A stretch of 64,000 nucleotides of DNA from Oscillospiraceae bacterium (lineage in GTDB: Bacteria; Bacillota; Clostridia; Oscillospirales; Acutalibacteraceae). The position numbers and the translations under genes were made by a program. Positions 17,703-26,039 of the stretch are shown one piece after another. The stretch covers positions 1-64,000 of the forward strand of contig JAISXG010000082.1 of the NCBI GenBank assembly GCA_031270605.1, written 5' to 3'. The notes under the pieces are model-generated. The model saw only the letters and a program-made list of their open reading frames with translations. It did no database searches and was not told where the DNA came from. How positions within the stretch are numbered: position 1 is the first letter of the stretch; each line of letters begins with the position of its first letter.

Positions 17703-17738
17703 AGATACCGACTTGAAAAAAGCCGGTATCTATTCATT
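17700..17738 (+). terminator. Terminator-like hairpin overlapping a promoter
   Basis: AATAGATACCG pairs with CGGTATCTATT around an A-rich loop and is followed by CATTTTT. It is placed to end the aldolase transcript, but overlaps the -10 region of a consensus promoter. Confidence 0.55.
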
Positions 17739-17862
17739 TTTGGTTAAAAAAACCTTTTTTGGGCAAAGCTTGTATGCGCGCTTTTTTCAGGGGAACACTG
17801 ATATGGAGTCAGCGGCGGTCCTCATATGTTTTGCGGGCGCTGTTTTGAAAGGATAAAAGTTT

Positions 17863-18600
17863 ATGAATATATCGGATTTGTCACCCAACAGCGGAAAACA
17901 ACTGGTGATCGACACGCCCTACGGCAGCTATATGCGCTTTCCCGTCAAGACCCACGTGGTCAAGGCGGGGGATGATCTCTTTGCAATGATGGATCAATAC
18001 GTCAGGCCCTATCTCGAGCCGGGCGACATGGTGTTTATCAGCGAGAAAATCGTTGCCATCAGCCAGGGCCGCGCGTTTGATATTGACGACATCAAGCCCC
18101 GCCCTTTGGCAAAGCTGCTGTGCAAGTTTGTTTATAAATCGCCCTATGGCATCGGCCTCGGCAGCCCGTGGACGATGGAGCTCGCCCTGCGCGAGGTGGG
18201 CGCGCCCAAAATGCTGTTTGCGGCGTTTTTCTCGGCTATCACAAAGCCGTTTGGTGTGCGCGGCGTGTTCTATAAAATCGTGGGCACCGCGGCGCGGGCG
18301 ATCGACGGGCCCTGCGACTGTACCCTGCCGCCTTATAATCACTATGCAAAAATGGCGCCGGACAAGCCCGATCTTGTGGCGAAGCAGATGCAGGAACATC
18401 TTGGCGGCAACCTTGTGGCTGTGATGGACGCAAACGATATCGGCCGTGAGGTGTTGGGTGTGAGCGACCCGTCGCTTGATATTGACATGTGCAAGGCGAT
18501 TTTTCACGACAACCCCCTTGGCCAGGGCAAAGAGCAGACGCCCATTGCCATTGTGCGCAAGGTTACGGCCGAAACGCCCCTTGCGGGCGCAGAGGGTTGA
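17863..18600 (+). CDS. Coenzyme F420:glutamate ligase-like (CofE family) protein
   Basis: A 245-residue protein resembling CofE, the GTP-dependent ligase that adds glutamates to F420-0. Seen features are the N-terminal PVKTHVVKAGDD strand, GDMVFISEKIVAISQGRA (the core CofE segment, about residues 52-69), a central insertion of about 60 residues, and VMDANDIGREVLGVSD. No F420 biosynthesis gene is near, and many Clostridia without F420 carry such paralogues, so the substrate is probably different. AAAGGA precedes the ATG by 9 bases. The glycerol-1-phosphate dehydrogenase-like gene follows after 3 bases. Confidence 0.78.
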   Translation: MNISDLSPNSGKQLVIDTPYGSYMRFPVKTHVVKAGDDLFAMMDQYVRPYLEPGDMVFISEKIVAISQGRAFDIDDIKPRPLAKLLCKFVYKSPYGIGLGSPWTMELALREVGAPKMLFAAFFSAITKPFGVRGVFYKIVGTAARAIDGPCDCTLPPYNHYAKMAPDKPDLVAKQMQEHLGGNLVAVMDANDIGREVLGVSDPSLDIDMCKAIFHDNPLGQGKEQTPIAIVRKVTAETPLAGAEG

Positions 18601-18603
18601 GAT

Positions 18604-19905
18604 ATGGGCATGGGCGGTCATGCCGGCGGTCTAGATCTCGGCCAAATTCTTTCTTCTTTGCAAAACTGTCCCTGCGGGCGGGAACATACAACACAGATTG
18701 AGCAGATTATTGTGGAGAGCGGCGCGGCGGTTCGCCTTGGCGCTCTCCTTTGTCAATTTCATTTTCCGAAAACCCTGCTGCTCGTTGCGGACAAAAACAC
18801 CCTCGCCGCTGCAGAGGGTGTTTTGCAAAGCCTTGACGAGTGGGGATTTGTTGTAAAACCGCAGATATTTGACGATTTGCGCACGGCGGATATGCGTGAG
18901 GTGGAGTTAATTGAAGCACTTTCTGCCGAAGTGGGAGGCATTCTTTCTGTTGGCAGCGGTTCAAACAACGATATTTGCCGCTTGGCAAGCGCGCGGGCAG
19001 GCAAGGATCTTTGCATTTTTGCCACCGCAGCTTCCATGGACGGTTTTGCGTCGGACGCGGCGCCCATAACCTATAATAACTTCAAACATTCCTATCCCGC
19101 GCGTCAGCCCCGGCTGCTGATTGCTGACACTGCAATTCTTGCCGCCGCGCCGAAGGAACTTAAAAGCGCGGGCTTTGGCGACATGATGGGCAAATACATC
19201 GGCCTTGCGGACTGGCGCGTGGCGCATTTGCTTATCGGCGAATATTATTGCCCCCGTGTGGCCGCCCTCACAAAGCAGGCGGCAGACCGGATTTTTGCCC
19301 TCGCGGGCAGAATCACCGAACAAGATGAAGAAGCCGCGGCGGAGGTGTTCGAGGCTCTTGTGCTCACAGGTCTTGGCATGGGCTTCACGCACAATTCCCG
19401 CCCCGCGTCGGGCGCGGAGCATGTGGTTTCGCATTTTTGGGAGTGCAAGAAGCTTGAGCACAGCCTTGTTTCGGATTTTCACGGCAAAAAAGTGGGTGTG
19501 GCAACCCTTGCGTGCATGAAAATTTATGGCAGGCTGGCAGAAACAAAAGAAATTTTGCCTGTGCGCGAGCAGATTGACTGGGATGAAGTCTATTCGGCTT
19601 ATGGCGAAGTGCTGAGCGAGGCGGTGCGCCCGCTGCACGACCCCACCACTACAGAAAAAATCACAACAGAAAAACTCAAAGAGGCATGGCCGGAAATTCG
19701 GCGAGTCATCAAAGAACTGCCGCCGTATGAAGCCATGCGTGCGGCGTTTGCGCAAGCGGGCGCGGCGGCGGAAAAAGAGGAAATCGGCGTGGATGCGAAA
19801 TTATTTGCGCAGGGCTTTCGGTTCAGCCCCTTTATGCGCGACAGGCTGACGCTGCTGCGGCTGCTGCCGATGCTGCAAAAGGATTGGGAAGAACTCTATG
19901 GATAA
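18604..19905 (+). CDS. sn-Glycerol-1-phosphate dehydrogenase-like (AraM/EgsA family)
   Basis: A 433-residue iron-alcohol-dehydrogenase-fold enzyme. The dinucleotide site reads VGSGSNNDICR; ATAASMDGFASDAAP, GFGDMMGKY and RPASGAEHVVSHFWE hold the family's Asp and two His metal ligands. Relatives make glycerol-1-phosphate from dihydroxyacetone phosphate. An N-terminal CPCGREH patch is shared by Firmicute members. It starts 3 bases after the CofE-like gene and overlaps the transporter start by 8 bases, so the three are one operon. A triose or polyol phosphate is the likely substrate. Confidence 0.88.
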   Translation: MGMGGHAGGLDLGQILSSLQNCPCGREHTTQIEQIIVESGAAVRLGALLCQFHFPKTLLLVADKNTLAAAEGVLQSLDEWGFVVKPQIFDDLRTADMREVELIEALSAEVGGILSVGSGSNNDICRLASARAGKDLCIFATAASMDGFASDAAPITYNNFKHSYPARQPRLLIADTAILAAAPKELKSAGFGDMMGKYIGLADWRVAHLLIGEYYCPRVAALTKQAADRIFALAGRITEQDEEAAAEVFEALVLTGLGMGFTHNSRPASGAEHVVSHFWECKKLEHSLVSDFHGKKVGVATLACMKIYGRLAETKEILPVREQIDWDEVYSAYGEVLSEAVRPLHDPTTTEKITTEKLKEAWPEIRRVIKELPPYEAMRAAFAQAGAAAEKEEIGVDAKLFAQGFRFSPFMRDRLTLLRLLPMLQKDWEELYG

Positions 19906-21181
19906 TGCGCTGTTAAAGAAAGGCTCGCGGCGGCTGGTCGCCATGTGTTTTTTCATTTATTGCATGAGCTACATAGGCCGCCTGAATTTTTCCGCCTGCA
20001 TGGCCGACATTGTGGCAGACACGCAGATGGCGAAGACCTTCGCGGGCACAATCAGCACGGGCTACCTCGCCTGCTATGGCGGGGGGCAGCTGCTCAACGG
20101 CCTGATCGGCGATAAAATCTCGCCCAAGTATATGATTTTCACAGGGCTTTTGTGCTCGGGCGTCGCGAACGTGATGATGGGCGTGGCCGAAAATCACATT
20201 TTGCTTTTGGTGTTCTGGTGCATGAACGGCTATTTTCATTCCATGCTCTGGTCGCCGCTCATTCGCAGCTTTGCCGAATGGCTCCCCAAAGACCGCCAGC
20301 GCAAAGCGGGGGTGAGCATCGCGCCAACAATCCCGGCGGGCACCTTGCTTGCCTATGGCATATCGGCTCTGTTTTTAAAGCTTTCCGGTTGGCGTACGGT
20401 GTTTTTTGTGAGCGGCGGCATTTTGATTTGCGCTTCGGCGGTGTGGTTTTTGGGCGTCACCTCTCTGCGCACCTATATTCGGCAGATTGTGCCATTCAAA
20501 AAGCAAACAGAGCAAATGCCTGTTGCCGAAGAGGGGAGCGGCGGGCCTGCCGAACGGGGAAAAAATGTGAGCCTGCCTGCGGTGATTTTGAAAACGGGGC
20601 TGCTGTTTTCTGTCATCGGCATTTTATTCAACGGCATTCTGAAAGATGGCGTGACCCAGTGGGTGCCCACGTTTATTGCGGAGTCCTTTGGAGTGGACGC
20701 GTCTGCCGCGTCTGCCGTCGCGATGCTGCTGCCGGTAATTAATCTGAGCGGCCCGTATCTGGCCGCGTTTCTTGACAGGCGGGTTTTCAAAAATGAAATG
20801 GCCGCAAGCGCCGTGATGTTTTTCATCAGCGTTCTTTCAATTGCGGCACTGTTTTTTTTCGGCGGCAAAAACATGATTGTGTCCGCGGTGTTGATTGCTG
20901 TCTGCACCTCGTCCATGCTGGGGGCAAACTCCATGTTTCTCACCTTCATGCCGTTTCATTTCAGCAGTATCGGCAAAAGCTCCTCTGTCACGGGCTTTTT
21001 GAACGCCTGCTCTTATCTTTCTTCCGCCGTTTCCAGTGTGACCATCGGTTATATTGCCCAAACGAAGGGCTGGGATGTGACGATCCTTTCGTGGCTTGCG
21101 GTCGCGGCGCTGGGGCTGCTCGTTTGCCTTGCGGGCATTCGGGTTTGGAGGCTCGGGCGCGAGAAATATGCCCGCTGTTAG
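19898..21181 (+). CDS. MFS transporter, organophosphate:phosphate antiporter type
   Basis: A 427-residue membrane protein with about 12 helices and a charged central loop (about residues 205-225). The first helix segment MSYIGRLNFSACM and the loop GDKISPKYMIFTG resemble the GlpT/UhpC sugar-phosphate and glycerol-phosphate antiporters. It overlaps the dehydrogenase gene by 8 bases, which fits import of a phosphorylated polyol or sugar that the upstream enzymes process. Substrate is inferred only from family and context. Confidence 0.85.
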   Translation: MDNALLKKGSRRLVAMCFFIYCMSYIGRLNFSACMADIVADTQMAKTFAGTISTGYLACYGGGQLLNGLIGDKISPKYMIFTGLLCSGVANVMMGVAENHILLLVFWCMNGYFHSMLWSPLIRSFAEWLPKDRQRKAGVSIAPTIPAGTLLAYGISALFLKLSGWRTVFFVSGGILICASAVWFLGVTSLRTYIRQIVPFKKQTEQMPVAEEGSGGPAERGKNVSLPAVILKTGLLFSVIGILFNGILKDGVTQWVPTFIAESFGVDASAASAVAMLLPVINLSGPYLAAFLDRRVFKNEMAASAVMFFISVLSIAALFFFGGKNMIVSAVLIAVCTSSMLGANSMFLTFMPFHFSSIGKSSSVTGFLNACSYLSSAVSSVTIGYIAQTKGWDVTILSWLAVAALGLLVCLAGIRVWRLGREKYARC

Positions 21182-21249
21182 ATTGCAAAAGAACTATCGT
21201 TCTCAATAAATAAAAAATACGGTTCTTTTATTGTTTTTAAAATAAAAAG

Positions 21250-21282
21250 CACAACCGCCCGAAATGAGCGGTTGTGTTTTTG
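21250..21282 (+). terminator. Terminator of the transporter operon
   Basis: CACAACCGC and GCGGTTGTG form a perfect 9-bp stem with a 9-base loop, followed by five T. It lies 70 bases after the transporter stop. Confidence 0.9.
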
Positions 21283-21354
21283 AGGAGGGTGTATCATGAA
21301 AAAAACTTGCAAATGCAGCACGCTTGCAAAATGCCGCAAAACAAAAAAGCAAAC

Positions 21355-21651
21355 TTATTTTTTGTCTTCAGCCTCGGTTTCTGTGTTCTGTTTTCCCGTT
21401 GCGGTGTCAACAATTTCAATGAGCATGGCGGGAACCATAATCACAGAGATCATCTCTTTGCCGAGCGTGAACAGCTCGGTCAGCAGCTGTGTGGCGGAAT
21501 AATAATCCATGAAGCGTCCGGCGGCTATGTAAAGAAAGAAGCAGGCAAGAAAAATGATGCCGATTGGAGTCATGCCATATAGCATCAATTTTTTGGATAT
21601 TTTGTTCATGTTTTTAAAAATTTTTATGATTTCCCCGAAGATCTTCCGCAC
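21355..21651 (-). CDS. Small membrane protein, function unknown
   Basis: A 98-residue protein with an amphipathic N-terminus (RKIFGEIIKIFKNMNKISKKL), one clear transmembrane helix (about 24-45, PIGIIFLACFFLYIAAG), a second hydrophobic stretch (about 66-83) and a charged tail (TETEAEDKK). The frame opens with GTG; an ATG at 21609 is the alternative and neither has a strong binding site. It converges with the transporter gene and diverges from the isomerase gene. No family recognised. Confidence 0.65.
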   Translation of the reverse strand: MRKIFGEIIKIFKNMNKISKKLMLYGMTPIGIIFLACFFLYIAAGRFMDYYSATQLLTELFTLGKEMISVIMVPAMLIEIVDTATGKQNTETEAEDKK

Positions 21652-21774
21652 GACAGCATCACCGACTCTTTACATTATGATAATATTATTATATAGTTAA
21701 AACAGTTGCCGGCGCAACACTCAAAATATGGAAAGTTTTTTAATTTTTATCTATTTTGGAAAGGAAATTGCGCA

Positions 21775-22551
21775 ATGCGAAACATCGGCATTTCTTCGTC
21801 ATGCTTTTATCCGCTTGAAACAGAAAAAGCGTTTCAGCTTCTTGCCGAAAACGGCATAAAGACGGCTGAAATTTTTATTAACGCAAAATCAGAGCTGCAA
21901 AAAAGCTTTCTTGACGAGCTCAACGCGATTCGAAATCATTATGGCATTCGTGTCACCTCTTTGCATCCCTATTCCTCTTTTGCCGAAAATTTTATGCTGT
22001 TCAGTTCTTATAAAAGAAGGTTTGAGGATTTTTTCGCGGATCTGCCGCTGCATTTTGAGGCTGCCCGCCTGCTTGGGGCGAAGTATTATGTGGTGCACGG
22101 CATTCGTCTGCCCGGCTCGATCGCGGACGGGGAATACTTTGAGCGCTTTGCCGCGATGATTGCCCTCGGAAAAAAGTTTGGCGTTTTGCCCGTGCAGGAA
22201 AATGTGGTGAATCACCGTTCGGAGTCGCCTGCATTTCTTTTGAAAATGAAAGAAGCTGTCGGCGAGGACTTCAAAATGGTGCTCGACACAAAGCAGGCCT
22301 TGCGCGCCGGGCACACCGCGTTTGAATTTGTTGAAAAGCTTGGCGGCTCGATTTGCCATGTGCACATCAGTGATTATTCGCAAACAAACGACTGCATCAC
22401 CCCTCTCAGAGGGCAGCTTGATTTTCAGCGCCTGTTTCGCGAGATGGAGCGGCAGGGTTATGACGGCGACTATATCATTGAGCTTTATAACAACGGCTTT
22501 CGTGATATTTGCGAGCTGAAAGGTGCGGTTGCCGTGTTAAGTACCTTATGA
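21775..22551 (+). CDS. TIM-barrel sugar phosphate isomerase/epimerase
   Basis: A 258-residue xylose-isomerase-like (AP endonuclease 2 fold) protein. Strand ends carry the metal-binding pattern of the family: TAEIFIN near the N-terminus, VVHG, VQENVV, MVLDTKQA, CHVHISDY and a final IIELYN. Such enzymes isomerise or epimerise ketoses, inosose or hydroxypyruvate. The ATG at 21775 has GGAAAGGA 13 bases upstream. It lies just beyond the transporter operon and may serve the same pathway, though a terminator and its own leader separate them. Confidence 0.85.
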   Translation: MRNIGISSSCFYPLETEKAFQLLAENGIKTAEIFINAKSELQKSFLDELNAIRNHYGIRVTSLHPYSSFAENFMLFSSYKRRFEDFFADLPLHFEAARLLGAKYYVVHGIRLPGSIADGEYFERFAAMIALGKKFGVLPVQENVVNHRSESPAFLLKMKEAVGEDFKMVLDTKQALRAGHTAFEFVEKLGGSICHVHISDYSQTNDCITPLRGQLDFQRLFREMERQGYDGDYIIELYNNGFRDICELKGAVAVLSTL

Positions 22552-22620
22552 TTTCTGCGGGCTTTGCCGTCGGCGCGGTTGCAAAAGTGTAAAGAATTTA
22601 AGAATAAGAAATTATATGAA

Positions 22621-22649
22621 TTGCATTTTGCGGCAAGGTATAGTATAAT
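22621..22649 (+). promoter_or_regulatory. Promoter of nrdR
   Basis: TTGCAT and a perfect TATAAT with a 17-base spacer, about 97 bases before the nrdR start codon. Confidence 0.65.
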
Positions 22650-22745
22650 TTATTCTTATAGAAAGGCATAGCAAAAGGCGTTGCCCTTCTGAAAAAGCAG
22701 TTGCTTCTGTCCGCACTTTCTAAAAACCAACAAGGAGATATTGTG

Positions 22746-23204
22746 ATGAGATGTCCGTTTTGTTCTTGTGAAGAAAGCAAGGTTATTGATTCAAGACCCA
22801 CTGATGAGGGCGCGCGAATCCGCCGCAGGCGTGAATGCATGCAGTGCGCCAACCGCTTTACCACCTATGAGGTCATTGAAAGCGTGCCGATCGTTGTGGT
22901 GAAAAAGGATTCTTCGCGTGAGGTGTTTGACCGCAACAAGCTGATGAACGGCATGCTGCGCGCCTGCGACAAGCGCAAGGTCGCCATGAACGTTCTTGAA
23001 CGGGCGGTTGATGAAATTGAGGCCGCGCTGCAAAATTCACTTGATAAAGAAATCACATCAACCCGCATCGGCGAGCTTGCCATGGAAAAGCTCAAGGGGA
23101 TTGACGAGGTGGCCTACATCCGCTTCGCGTCGGTTTACCGCCAGTTTAAAGACATCAATTCTTTCCGCGCGGAGCTCAACAAGCTGCTGGACGACGAACA
23201 TTAA
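22746..23204 (+). CDS. nrdR: Transcriptional repressor NrdR
   Basis: A 152-residue, full-length NrdR. The N-terminal zinc ribbon has MRCPFC and ECMQC, the basic stretch RIRRRRE follows the first knuckle, and the ATP-cone domain runs from about residue 48 (PIVVVKKD, then [14 protein letters not shown]). It senses ATP/dATP and represses ribonucleotide reductase genes by binding NrdR boxes. AAGGAG lies 8 bases before the ATG. No ribonucleotide reductase gene is in the window. Confidence 0.96.
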   Translation: MRCPFCSCEESKVIDSRPTDEGARIRRRRECMQCANRFTTYEVIESVPIVVVKKDSSREVFDRNKLMNGMLRACDKRKVAMNVLERAVDEIEAALQNSLDKEITSTRIGELAMEKLKGIDEVAYIRFASVYRQFKDINSFRAELNKLLDDEH

Positions 23205-23218
23205 ACTTTCGCGCCAGC

Positions 23219-23256
23219 CGCCGCACGGTACACGGTGCACGGTGTGCACCGTGCGG
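23219..23256 (+). repeat. Palindromic hairpin after nrdR
   Basis: CCGCACGGT pairs with ACCGTGCGG, with further GTGCAC-type self-complementarity inside. No T run follows, so it is a weak terminator at best, possibly an RNA-stabilising or repetitive palindrome between nrdR and the GtrA-like gene. Confidence 0.5.
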
Positions 23257-23283
23257 AAAAATAAAAATAATCGGGGACATCGG

Positions 23284-23838
23284 ATGAAAAAATTATATGA
23301 TTGGGCCGTGAGCATCGGTTTTGTGAAAAAACTGATGCACATTCGGCTGTTTGAAAAGCTGTTGAGCTATGAAGTAGTGCTCTATGTGTTTTTTGGCGTG
23401 GTGACCACGGTTGTGAACTATGTGACCTTTCTTGGGTGTGACGCCGTCTTTGGCACAGGGCCGATCACAACACTGAATCTGTTTGGCAGAGCGTGGGACA
23501 TCAGCTGGGTGTTCATCAGTAATCTGATTGCCTGGGTCGTTGGTGTTTTGGTTGCTTTCGTCACAAACAAGCTGTTTGTGTTTGAGAGCAAAAGCTGGCG
23601 CGCGGGCGTTGTTCTGAAAGAGTTCCCGCCCTTTGTTGGGGCAAGGCTTTTCTCACTGCTGGTTGAAACATTTGGTCTGGTGCTGCTGTTTAATATTATG
23701 GGCATTAACGCGAAGATTTCAAAAGCGCTTCTTGCGGTGTTCGTGGTGATAATCAATTACTTTTTCAGCAAGTTTGTTATTTTTACAAAAAAGAAGCCGA
23801 ATGCTGCGGGCGGCGCACAAGACCCGCTGGAGAATTGA
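23284..23838 (+). CDS. GtrA-like membrane protein
   Basis: A 184-residue protein with four predicted transmembrane helices in the GtrA/DPMS arrangement; the family mark VAFVTNKLFVFES lies near residue 96, and a matching NYFFSKFVIF closes the last helix. GtrA-type proteins help flip or anchor polyprenyl-linked sugars for cell-surface glycans. GGGGAC lies 6 bases before the ATG. It follows nrdR by 79 bases; no glycosyltransferase partner is adjacent. Confidence 0.88.
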   Translation: MKKLYDWAVSIGFVKKLMHIRLFEKLLSYEVVLYVFFGVVTTVVNYVTFLGCDAVFGTGPITTLNLFGRAWDISWVFISNLIAWVVGVLVAFVTNKLFVFESKSWRAGVVLKEFPPFVGARLFSLLVETFGLVLLFNIMGINAKISKALLAVFVVIINYFFSKFVIFTKKKPNAAGGAQDPLEN

Positions 23839-23965
23839 CCCCCAGACATTCCTCGCATGGTTCTTATATTTATTAACTTGCGGGCATGATGAATGAAAAT
23901 TCGTCATGTTCTTTGCGTGTATCAACGGGAGGGGCAAGCCCCCTTTGCGAAAGGATGGTATCACT

Positions 23966-24943
23966 ATGAAATTCAATGAACTGGACAAGCAGGGAACTGT
24001 GGACGGCTTTGCGCTTGTGAAGGTTTGCGATAAAAAAACGGCCAAGAACGGCTCTGTGTATCTTGACATGATCCTTGCCGACGCCAAGGACGAAATCAAC
24101 GCCAAGCTCTGGGATTATAAAGAGGGCTCGCACCCCGAGGTGGAACTGAACACGGTTGTGCGCATCCGCGGGCAGATCCAGCAGTATAACAACCAGCCCC
24201 AGCTGCGCGTTGACCGCATCCGCCCCGCCGTGGACGCCGATAATATCGACATGGCGGACTATGTGCCCGCCGCGGAATACACCAGCGAATTCATGATGGG
24301 TGAAATCCGCAAGGTGGTCGCCGCTTTCTCGGATGAATCCCTTAAAAAGCTCACGACCGCGATTTTGGATGAATATGCAGACCGTCTGATGATCTGCCCC
24401 GCGGCGTTCCGGCTGCACCACGCGATGCGCGGCGGGTTGCTGTATCACGTTTTGTCCATCATCCGTTTGGCTCAAGGTGTGTGCAGGGTGTACCCTTCGA
24501 TTGACAAAGATTTGCTGCTCACGGGTGTGATTTTGCACGACGTGGCAAAAACAGAGGAGTTCGAGCTTTCAGCGTCGGGGCTTGTTGACAAATACACCAC
24601 AGAGGGCATGCTCGTCGGGCACCTTGTGCGCGGCGCAATCGCCGTCGAGCGCGTCGGAACAGAGCAGGGGATTCCCAAAGAAACCCTGATGCTTGTGCAG
24701 CACATGCTCATTTCACACCACGGCGAGCCGGAATACGGCGCGGCGGTGCGCCCGGCGTTTTTAGAGGCCGAGATCCTCTCGCAGCTTGATTTGCTGGATG
24801 CTCGTGTTTATGAAATCACAAAAATCATCAGCGAGCTTGTGCCGGGCGATTTTTCAAACCGCATTTGGAGCCTTGACGACAGAAAAATGTTCAATCACGG
24901 CAGGAAGGTGACGCTTCCCGAAGCCAAGCTGGAAGAAGCCTGA
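23966..24943 (+). CDS. yhaM: 3'-5' exoribonuclease YhaM
   Basis: A 325-residue protein with an N-terminal OB-fold nucleic-acid-binding domain (about 1-95) and a C-terminal HD domain: HHAMRGGLLYH, LLTGVILHDVAKTEE and later ISHHGEPE supply the metal-binding His/Asp residues. YhaM trims single-stranded RNA and DNA from 3' ends in the cytoplasm of Firmicutes. Length and order match the Bacillus protein. GAAAGGA lies upstream of the ATG at 23966. DUF2804 follows after 46 bases. Confidence 0.92.
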   Translation: MKFNELDKQGTVDGFALVKVCDKKTAKNGSVYLDMILADAKDEINAKLWDYKEGSHPEVELNTVVRIRGQIQQYNNQPQLRVDRIRPAVDADNIDMADYVPAAEYTSEFMMGEIRKVVAAFSDESLKKLTTAILDEYADRLMICPAAFRLHHAMRGGLLYHVLSIIRLAQGVCRVYPSIDKDLLLTGVILHDVAKTEEFELSASGLVDKYTTEGMLVGHLVRGAIAVERVGTEQGIPKETLMLVQHMLISHHGEPEYGAAVRPAFLEAEILSQLDLLDARVYEITKIISELVPGDFSNRIWSLDDRKMFNHGRKVTLPEAKLEEA

Positions 24944-24989
24944 GCCTTGCCGCGAAAAATAGTATCTCGCAGAAAGGAATGACCGTTTC

Positions 24990-26027
24990 ATGGGCAGATC
25001 ACACGAAGTCAAATCGGTGCAGCGCCTTTTAAAAGACGACGGCACCCTGCGCGAACCCGGCTGGTCACGAAAGCTGTATCAGGTCTATGACAGAAGCGAA
25101 ATCAAAGCACCCAAATTCCGCATTAAAGAATGGGATTATTATCTCGTGCTCAACGAAAACCACGCGTTTGCCTTCACAATTTCTGACGACGGCTACATCG
25201 GCCTGCAGTCGGCCTCCTTGCTCGACTTTCAAAATGTGCTGGAGCACACGGAAACTATTCTCACCCCTTTTCCCATGGGTAAGCTGCACATGCCCTCCAC
25301 CTCTGAAAGCGGCAACGTGTCTTATCACGACAAACGGCTGAAAATGGACTTTTTCAAAGAGAACGGGCGCCGCCGCCTCGTCTGCGAGTTTCAGAATTTC
25401 TGGGACGGCACGGCGCTGTCCGCCGATATTACGCTCTATGAGCCTGATACGGATACCATGGTCATCGCAACGCCGTGGAAAGAGAAGAAAACGGCATTTT
25501 ATTACAATCAAAAAATCAATTGCATGCGCGCCGAGGGCAAGGCCGTGTTCGGCGGGCGTGAGTTTGTGTTTTCGCCCGAAACCGACTTCGGCACCCTTGA
25601 CTGGGGGCGCGGCGTGTGGACCTATCAAAACCGCTGGTATTGGGGCAGCGGCAACGGCATTGTGAACGGCAGGCCTTTTGGCTTCAACATCGGCTACGGC
25701 TTCGGCGACACCTCCGCCGCGAGCGAAAATGTGATTTTTTATGACGGCAGGGCGCACAAGTTTGACGATATTGTGTTTCAAATCCCCGAGTCGGACGGAC
25801 GCAGGCAATATCTCAAGCCGTGGATATTCACCTCGAGCGACGGCAGGTTTGAGGCCGATTTTGTGCCCGTGCTTGACCGTGCGGCAAAAATTGACGTGAA
25901 GCTCATCAAGACAGACCAGCACCAGGTGTTCGGCCGCATGAGCGGTAAGGCGGTGCTTGACGACGGCACGGCGCTGGAATTCAAAAATTTGATGTGCTTT
26001 GCCGAAGATGTTTATATGAAATATTAA
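24990..26027 (+). CDS. DUF2804 family protein
   Basis: A 345-residue soluble beta-rich protein of the DUF2804 family. Conserved features are the FRIKEWDYY N-terminal segment, FWDGTALSAD, the catalytic-looking FGTLDWGRGVWTYQNRWYWG stretch (about residues 199-218) and FGFNIGYGFGDTSAASEN. The fold resembles lipocalin-type hydratases but no activity is established. It lies between yhaM and prmA, 12 bases before prmA, so it is probably co-transcribed with that methylase. Confidence 0.88.
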   Translation: MGRSHEVKSVQRLLKDDGTLREPGWSRKLYQVYDRSEIKAPKFRIKEWDYYLVLNENHAFAFTISDDGYIGLQSASLLDFQNVLEHTETILTPFPMGKLHMPSTSESGNVSYHDKRLKMDFFKENGRRRLVCEFQNFWDGTALSADITLYEPDTDTMVIATPWKEKKTAFYYNQKINCMRAEGKAVFGGREFVFSPETDFGTLDWGRGVWTYQNRWYWGSGNGIVNGRPFGFNIGYGFGDTSAASENVIFYDGRAHKFDDIVFQIPESDGRRQYLKPWIFTSSDGRFEADFVPVLDRAAKIDVKLIKTDQHQVFGRMSGKAVLDDGTALEFKNLMCFAEDVYMKY

Positions 26028-26039
26028 AGGATTGAAACA

